This document shows, in pieces, positions 46,283 to 55,200 of a stretch of DNA of 64,000 nucleotides. Below the pieces are notes generated by a model that saw only the letters and a program-made list of their open reading frames with translations, ran no database searches and was not told the origin of the DNA. The stretch spans positions 332,022 through 396,021 of the forward strand of contig CAJNDS010002489.1 of NCBI GenBank assembly GCA_905221605.1, written 5' to 3'. Within the stretch, counting starts at the first letter, position 1, and every line of letters starts with the position of its first letter. Made by a program: the position numbers and the translations under genes. Source of the stretch: Symbiodinium natans (lineage: Eukaryota; Sar; Dinophyceae; Suessiales; Symbiodiniaceae).

Positions 46283-49200
46283 TCAGCCCGTTCTGGTAGG
46301 TCTCAAGCTTCGCTGTTGCCCACCATGCCCATATAGCGACTGTCCACCGGCTTCTCGACAGCATCTGCACAGCGTCCTCTGCGACACCTGGTCCACATTG
46401 CGAAGACCCCAACATCCACGATGCCAGTGGTAGCAATCTCCTCCCGGACCATGGTACAAGACCCCATCGAACGGAACCTGCACCACTGTCGGCGTCGAAG
46501 CCGGTAGCATCTCCTGCGTCTGAACCCCAATGTCTCTTCGTACAGGACGTTCAGGAAATAGGGCTGTAGGATCCACGGCAACCACTCGATTGGCCGGAGC
46601 ACTGCTTGCCCTCGGTCCAACTCCACCAGGTTCGCCCAAACCACCCACACGCACTGAGGTCACCCCATCTCTCACCTGCACTGATGTCGAGGGTCCAGCT
46701 TCACGACGCTCTGGAAAATACTTCGCAGCCAAATGACGAAGCCTCTCTTCTTCTTCCAGGCTCCTTGCCTTGGCCAGCAACGCCAACACTTCACGGTGTT
46801 CGGCCTTTTCTCCAGATCTCATCGCCTTCAAGCTCACAACCTTCTTTGTAGAGCCCTTCAAGCATTCCCACACAGCCACCACAGCTGTAACCAGTATCAA
46901 GACCACCAGCCACATTTCCCAGTCTGAAGCCAGAGCTTCTTTCAGCTGCACAGAAGTCGTCGCGTCACCCTTAACCCCACACACCATAGAGCACATCGTA
47001 GCTAACTTCAACGCCCAATCAGCCTGGAACTTCACCCCTGCTTCTAGCGTCCTGCTGTTGCTACTGCTGACTGCTGCTGCTGCGGGTTCACGACTGCTGT
47101 TGACTGCTGTTGCTTCAAGACTGCTGTCGACCGCCGTGGTTTCGAACTTGACCTGCTTCTGTCCACGTAGTACACGAAGCTCAGGGGGCCCATCTCGCAA
47201 ACTCCACTCGTCGAAGACCTCCTGAAGCCTCGCCTGGGGCACTTGTTTTGTCAAAACGTCTGCGAGCTGTCCCTGTCCTGGCTGGTGCTCCAACTCGATC
47301 TGGCCCGTGGCGATCATCTCCCGGATCCAGTGATGTCGGAGTTTGAGGTGTCTCGTCCTCCACGATCCCTCCCCAGTCAGAACTCCAATCGCAGCTGTGG
47401 AATCCACCTTCACGATGGTCCGTGCCGGCTTCAACCCCAAGTCTTCCAACGCCGACCTCACCGCTCGAAGCAAAGCCACTCCGTCGGACACTGCAATCAC
47501 CTCCGCCTCGGCACTCGACAAAGCGGTCAGTGATTGCTTCGAAGCCTTCCAAAGGATCGGATGACCCCTCCAAAAGACAACAGCCCCTGAGTAACTTTGA
47601 GCAGCAGTGGGAGCGAAGCTGGCGTCCGTGAACAGGACCAAGTCGTTGGCATGCTCGTGGTCCGGGCCCGGCAAGAAGAACTTCTTGTTGACGGTGCTGT
47701 TGAGATAGGCCACCATCTTTTTGCCCATCTTCACAGCCTCCCCTGCATTTCTCGTGACCAACGAGGACATCACTGCCATTGGGAATGCCAAATCCGGCCG
47801 CCCACGTTGGGAAGCCCACAACAGCTCTCCACACCGCTGCTGTGCCTCTTTCACCATGCTCGGATCCTGCTCATCCGTAGCGCTCCCTTCTGGGATTTCC
47901 CTCGCCATTGGCAGCTTGCTGAAGGACTTTACTTCCCGGCTTCGGACCAACTCCTGAAGGTAGCCCTGCTGGCCCACACAGTAGGTCCCATCGTCCAGCA
48001 TGCTAATCTCCAGGCCCAGAAACCGGACAGGTTTTCCTCGCTCCACCAAGCCATTGGTCTCCCATTGACTGCCCAACCATCCGAAGAACCCTCGCAAGAT
48101 GGAATCCGGCCCAGCCGCCAAGACGTCGTCCACATAGAAGACCACCAAGCCCGTCAAAGTCCACGTTCCAGGCTTCTCTTCCTTCAGGACCTTGTAGAGG
48201 TTGACGTCCGTCAAGCAGCCTTCCAACTTCACCGGCTTCCCATCATCGTCCTTCCACGTTGCAAGCCTTGCCTTTGAGTTGCGATGGTCCGTCCACCACT
48301 TTGGCGATTTCTTGAAACCATAAACTGCAGCGTCCACGACCCACAGCTCCCCCTCCTCGGCCAGGCCAGCTCTGATCGCTGCCCGGGGAGGCTCCATTGC
48401 ATACCCACGACCCGCTGGTAGTGGTGCAGCCAAGAAGGCGTTCTTCACGTCATCCGTCCCAATGCTCCACTTGTTGGCACTGGCTTCAGCGACCACAATC
48501 CGAACTCCATCGATTGTAGCTCCTGCCGCATACAGATCACCCACCTCCAGGCCCTCATTGGCGAAGTTTCCACAAGCCACCGCCCGCACTCGACGTCGGT
48601 ACTTCCCCTCCTCAGGCCTTGTAGGAGGCTTCACTGTGTACACGAGTTTGGACGGCACCACCACTGAATTTGGATCGGCCCGGAAACGTCTCACATCTTC
48701 ACCCCAAATCTTGTGGATAGCGTTCATGCCCACCATCGAGTCGACCTCCTTGGCCATAGGCTTTTTCCACTTTTCAATCGCCTCACTCGCCTCCTTCGGG
48801 TCAACGGTGTGCACGACCTGAAGCACCTCGTCCTCCTTCAAGTCGTTCAGCAACGCTTCAATCCCTGGGGTGTAAAGGCCCTCAGAGGTAGCCTTCCTCA
48901 GCATAGGCTCCATCCAGGATTCCTCTGGCTCGCCCAGCTCCTGAAACTCAACCTCCTCGAACAACATCATGTCGTCGACGATGAGCTTGTTCTCCCTCGC
49001 GGTTTCCACCCTCATTGGTGCCAAGCGAGGTTCACGATCATCTTGTGCAGGAGGGTCCCTACGTCCCATCCATGGCAACGCCGGCAATGGTGCCTCTTCC
49101 ACCACCACCCTTCGGTCCCAGTACAGGAGATACTCCACCCTTCCAAGGAACATGTTGTACACCTGGACGACCACCAACTCCTCCCAGTCCAACGTGTTCT

Positions 49201-52200
49201 CAGGCGTGGGGTCCACCACCGGAAACTCCTGCACATCCATGATAGTGACCAAATGCCTTCGGAATCCGTCCTCCGTGACCATGTAGACCTCAGGCTCAGT
49301 CTCCCAATCTTCCATGCTGTTGTACACCAACATTGGCACCACCTCATCTACGGTGTCATCCACGGGCAGAATCTCTCTCCACTGTCCACGAAAAGCATCA
49401 ATCACCTCTTGCCCGCTGTGAACGTCCGCTTCCCATCGTTCGTACTCATCCTCTTGAAGCCTCACAAACCTGGTGATCAGTTCCATCCTTCGATTCACCA
49501 GCTGAAGTGGTAAGGCATGAGGATTCGGTCCCGTGAACTTGTTCAAGCGAACCGAACTGCTGGGATCTCTCGGTTCCTGATCTCTCGATCTAGACCTCTC
49601 CCTTGGATTCACCGTGAAAGTGGTATAGTGGGACATGATAGCTCCCGCTCTCGCTGGACCTGCAGGAACCGTAGTAGCTGCCCCCCGTGGTGGCAGTTCT
49701 TGCAACGCTCGAGTCATCTCGCTCTCGTGGATGTACTCTTCCCGCGTGGCCTCAACCCAGCTCACATAGAGGTACTTGGTGTCTCTCCTAGACTCCACGT
49801 AGTACCCAAAGATTGCCGAAGTACCACCGGGGCCATTCCACACCATGGTGACCGTCGCCATGTAGATCAACCGATACCGAGGTGATCCAATCACCTGCTC
49901 GGTGACTCTCCTCTCCAGCACCGGCTCAGCATCCTCCGACAAGATGAGCTCCAAGCGATCCTTTTGCTTCCAGAACTGATAGGCCAAATCCTCCTTCCTA
50001 GCAGCCTGGAACACTTGCCTTTCCTTCGGCAATGAGTCCATTCGCCAATTCACCGTGAACGGCTCAACCTCATGCCCTTCCAAGTACGCTGCCAGGACGT
50101 TGACGTCAGTAGTCATTCGCATTGGTCTCAACCGAACCTGCTGCTGCCCGTCACCACCAGACCCAGTAGCGTGTTGAGGTACTTGGAAGCAACGTTGATC
50201 TCCCGAATCACCCGTTGCCTCCTCATCCATGACTTCCTCCGCTGTGACGAAGCCCAAATCATTCAGCACCTCTTGCTCATCACTCTTCACCCGGTGGAAG
50301 TCCCTGATGGAGTACGCCGCCACCACCAGCCGATTGCCTTCCCACTCCTGGGTAGCGTGCCACTTCCTCGGAAGAAACACAATTGGTTGTCTCCCACTAC
50401 CATCGTCCACAAACTCCTTGATGTGGCCCAACTTCTCCTTCAGCTCCACTGGGGTTTCACCTTCGGGCACTCCTTCAACCCACAAACCTCCCTTTGTGAA
50501 CTGAGAAATTGGCACCAGGTACGATGGCTGATGCTTGGAATTGTGGGAATCACGATGCATCACCGTCTTCGAGTTCTTGAAGATCACGAAGGAATTCCAC
50601 CTGCTGTCCAAGTGAGCAGTGCGGTTCTCGATGAAGCGATTGATCACCCTGGTGACATACGGGAACTTCCGGGTGTTGGCTCGAAGACCACCAATGCCTC
50701 CCCGGATGAACGCCCCCGACGACCAGGCCTTTTCTTCTTCCATATCCTCACCTGGTCTCTCTTCACACTTTCGAGGTGGAGGATCTCCTGGAAGTAGCTC
50801 GAACAGCTCCTCAACGATCTCCGACGTGACCTCCCACTCCTCGTACAAGACCTCGCGAGCAAACGCTTCAGCCTCCGAAACAGCATCACCACCGTGCTGC
50901 TCCACTTCTTCCAACTCGCCAGACACTGCACGGGCCATACGCGGTGGACCCTTTCCAGTCAGGCGACGTCGCACCGAACCGTCCCCTCCTCGGCACGGCT
51001 CATCCCCTTCATGGGGCGCTAAGGACTCGAAGACACCATCTCCAGGTTCAACTTCAGGAGGTCCAGGATCCACAAGGGCTGCCTTGGGCTTCACGTTCTT
51101 GGTATGCAAAAACGAGTCCTCTGCATACACCAAGTGGCCATCGTCCACCGAGTTGCTCAAGCCCAGGTACACTCCCTCGACCCATCTAGGCTCAAACTCC
51201 CTTCGAACCGTTTTCCCTCCTGAGGCGAAAGGTCTCCGCTTCACCATCACCTTAGCTCCAAACGTCGTTGCCAGCTTTGACACCTGTGACAACGCTTTGG
51301 CCCGTTGTTGTGCCGCCACTGCTTCAGCTGCACATGGCCAGAATTTCAGGTCCAACCTCGCCGATGCCAAGGCTGTCCTAGCTCGCTGCTTGATTGTCTT
51401 GATGGCCGCCTCAGCGCCACCATTTCCCTGAGGAATTCCGGGCACACTGGTAGTCACCCGAATCGCTTGACCATGCAGCCATTGCACCAAGCCCTTGTTG
51501 GTGAACTGTGCTGCCTTGTCCGAGTGGAAACGAAGAACAGGAAGGTTCAGGTTCCTGAGGTAGAGGACAATTCCCTGCACCACACTGGCCACAGTGCTTC
51601 CCTTGATGTCGGCCAGTCCATGTGCAAACAAGAGATTGGCTGCCTTCGGCGCCTTCACATCCTCCGGGATTTCTCTTGGCCTGGTCCCAACCACTATCTC
51701 CTTATCAGGGTCTTCAGCCTGCTCTGGATCAGGTACAGGACCATCATCAAGTAGATCCGGCTCGTAGTCATCCCAGTCGATCCCCTCCTCTTCGACCAAA
51801 CCAACACCACCTCCTTCGTCTTCGGCAAACGGATCTGCTTCACCCTCAGGCACCTCCACCTCAGGGTCATCCGCAGTCTCCTCCAGCTCGTTGGTGATGT
51901 AGGACTCCGGCAAAGTGTACTTCGCGACCAGCATGTAGCGAAGATTGCGGTTTCGCTCCTGACGCCCCCTTCCATGTGGGTTTACCCCCAAGGTGCGGAA
52001 GGGGCCAGCGATATCGATGTTCAGGACGAACAAACTCGGGTGGGATACTCGCCGGTGCTGATGTCCTGTCGCACCGTACGTGGTGCATTGCAAGCAGTCT
52101 CTTCTTGCCGGGTAGTGACCCGCTTTGACGTGGTCTCGCCACTGCTCCTGCGACATTGCTCTGAGAGTCGCAGGGTCCACGACAAAGTCACCCCGGGATA

Positions 52201-55200
52201 CCGCCTCCAACACCACTCGCTTCAATCCTGAGGCCAAACCACCATCTGAGACTTCTCTTCCCATTGGCTCCCCAGGTTGCACCCGCTTGTCCTTCAAGAC
52301 CTCCATGTTGTAGTTGGTGATGATCTCGGTGGGCCTCGTCACTGCCAATCCAAGTGCTCCTTGGTCACAAAGCACCCGGTCCATTGCAGTCGCCACCAAG
52401 AACCTTTCCCCCAACCTCACTTGCTGCTGCCCATAGCTGTACTCACCCCAGTTCAGGTTTCGCTCTGGTCCCGACCACACAAAACCAGTCTTCTCCTCAG
52501 GGTGCTTCGACGCTAGCCTCGCCAAGCAGTACAGCAACTTCACCTGGGCAGACTTCACGAAGACGGCCTCATCCTGAGCAGGCCCATGTGCCCCACCGGC
52601 CACAATGCATTTCAGCTTGCCCTTGACCGCAGCCCATAGCAAGGCCTGGTAGACATCCTGCTCAATGTTACCAGCCACCTTCAACACCATACGTCCCTCC
52701 TGCTCCAAGACCTTCAGGAAGCCATCCTCGTTCTCATGGGCAGGAAGATGCAGGATCCACTCGGGCGCCTGCAAGAAGGACTTCTTGACTCGTCGAGGAA
52801 GTGGAAGAGCCTTCAGGTAGTCCCAACCTTTTGCTAGGTTCAGCTCCACACACAACCTTGTCCTCAAAGCCTCAGGTAGCTCCCCAAACACAGGCCCCAT
52901 CAACGCCTTCCAGAGAGCATTCCTCGATCCTGAAGCCACGTAGTCGTCGAGATGCGTAGTCCACGGTGCAGTGTTAGCGCCCACCTTCAGGGCCTCCAGC
53001 TTCATCTGCAAGGTTTGCACCTCATCCCGAAACTCTTGAAGCTTGGCGTTCTCCACCTGCTCGATGATCTTGTCCGCCTCTGCCATGGTGAGCTCCGGAC
53101 ATCCAGCCTTCACGCTGGTTCGCAGCACCCCAAGTGTTGGGTGCACAATCTTCAAGCCCTTTCGTCCCCAAGATATCTCGCAACCAGCACGAACGAGGTC
53201 TCCCATGGGCAACAAAGGCTGAGTCGTTGTAGACGGTGTGAGTATAGATCCCGCTGGCGTCTGGTAGAGCTGAGTCCTCTCGTTGTTGGCCAGCACCACA
53301 CTCACCTGGTTTGCATCCTGAAGCTCATGAGGATCTCGAGGTTGTCGAAGAATGTTCGTAGCCCCAGAGTCAATGAGCACCGTTGGCACATCCAGCTCTG
53401 CCTTGAACATCCGAGGATCTCCTCCACGAGGTCGCACCACCACGTCTTCAACCCTCAAGGCTCTCAACCGAAGCTCATCCAGCTGCCTCTGGATCGATGC
53501 CAATCCTGGATGTCCACCTCCAGCTCCTTCTCCCACCAAAGACCTCAGAGCTTGTACCGCATCAGTCATCGCAGACTGGAGCTCCGAGTTGGGACTCGAC
53601 GCTGAGGTTGTCGTGGACACCGGTGATGTCGGCTGTGGCTCCGGTTCCGACACCATGCTTCTAGCTGCAGGCTCCTCCTTCGCCCGGCTCGGTTGGCTGT
53701 GGCCTCCACCACCGCCCTTTCCACCAGTAGAACTCGAAGGTCTCGACGCCAAGGCCTTCGTCGGACAATCCGCCGCTATGTGTCCTTCACCTCCACATTC
53801 AAGGCACCGCCCACGCTTGGAGATCCCTTCGAAGGAGTGCTTAAAGCGACACGTTTTCCCTCGGCGACATCCTTCAGGACTTTTGGCGAACCACGGACAG
53901 ATCTTCTGCTCGCCGTCCTTTCCTTTTCCAAAGGCTTCTTTTCCTTTGCCCTTTCCCTTGTCTCGCTCTCTTTCCTTGCCCTTGCCCTTGTCCCGATCCT
54001 TGTCCTTGTCGCGGTCTGTAGCCCCATCCTCAACCTGCATAGGCTTGGCCTTGGGCTCTGCACCACGACTGCTTCCCATCACCATCACACCTGCCAGCGT
54101 CTCCATCTCCGCCTTGAGGTGCTGCTGGTACTGCATGACAGTGGCCAACGTAGGCGACGTGTCGACCATCAAAGTGTTCTTGACCAGGGATGTCCTGAAT
54201 GCAGCGTCTGCATTCTTCTGCAGCACGCCTGCCACGATCACCGACAGCCCTCTAGCCAAGATCATCGGATCTGGGCAAGTGACAGCGATACCTTGAGCTC
54301 GCTGCATCCATCTCTCCCACTGACGCAAGGCCCGCACTGCCTGCTCTGCATCTGCCGCCTTGGTAGTCTCCGTCAACGACTTCAGGAGGTGCAGCTTCTC
54401 GGACTCGCCCCCCGGGCAGTACTGAACATACAGCCGGTAGACGATCTTCACCGCACTGCGAGTACACTGCCTCGCCACCAAGTCCCTCCGGACTTCCGGC
54501 GCCAATGCTGCCAGCAACATTCCAGCAGCTCGGGCATTGACACGAGCGTACCGCCCGTCGTCCAAATCCATTCCAGAGGGCCCTTGCATAGCCAACCTCT
54601 GGTAGGGCGTACTTGCCACCCACTTCGCGTAGTGCAACGAGACCTCACTCTTGACGGCCTCCCACCAAGCACCACTTCCATCACTGAGGTCTCGCATCGG
54701 CCCGTCAATCAGCTCCATCCAGTCTTGAATGACGACCGGGCTATCCTCAGCGCCAGGAGGATCCAATGCCGGCAAAGCTGCAATCCCAGGCTTCACCTGC
54801 TCCGGCTGACCCACCTTCTGGTTCATCATGTTCAGCTGTGCCTGCTGGAGCTGCTGGATACCTGCGGCCAGCATTCCAACCAGTCCCGGCTGATCTCCGA
54901 TCCCTCCACCAAACGAGGAACCGCCCACATTTCCAGCCCCAGAACCAGCCGACTGGTTCGGGCCACGAGTTGCACTCCTCGGCAACTCCCCTGCACTTTG
55001 CGGTCCACCTCCATACGCTTGAGGACCTCCAGGTGCTTGAGGAGCTCCAGGAACTTGGCCAACTCCCGACACACCACCACTTCCAATCTGCTGGTACCTT
55101 GTGGAACTTGAGGAACGCCAGGTAGCTGAGGACCATGTGGACCACGTGGACCTCCCGAAACGCCAGGTAGCTGAGGACCTTGTAGACCTCCCGAACCACC

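Noticed and set aside
45742-46336. Plus-strand frames repeated at 56592-56938
   Set aside because: They are LTR sequence present twice and run into unrelated flanks.
47597-54296. Plus-strand frames of 200-470 codons inside the retrotransposon
   Set aside because: They are antisense shadows of the Gag-Pol frame, favoured by its GC-rich codon use.
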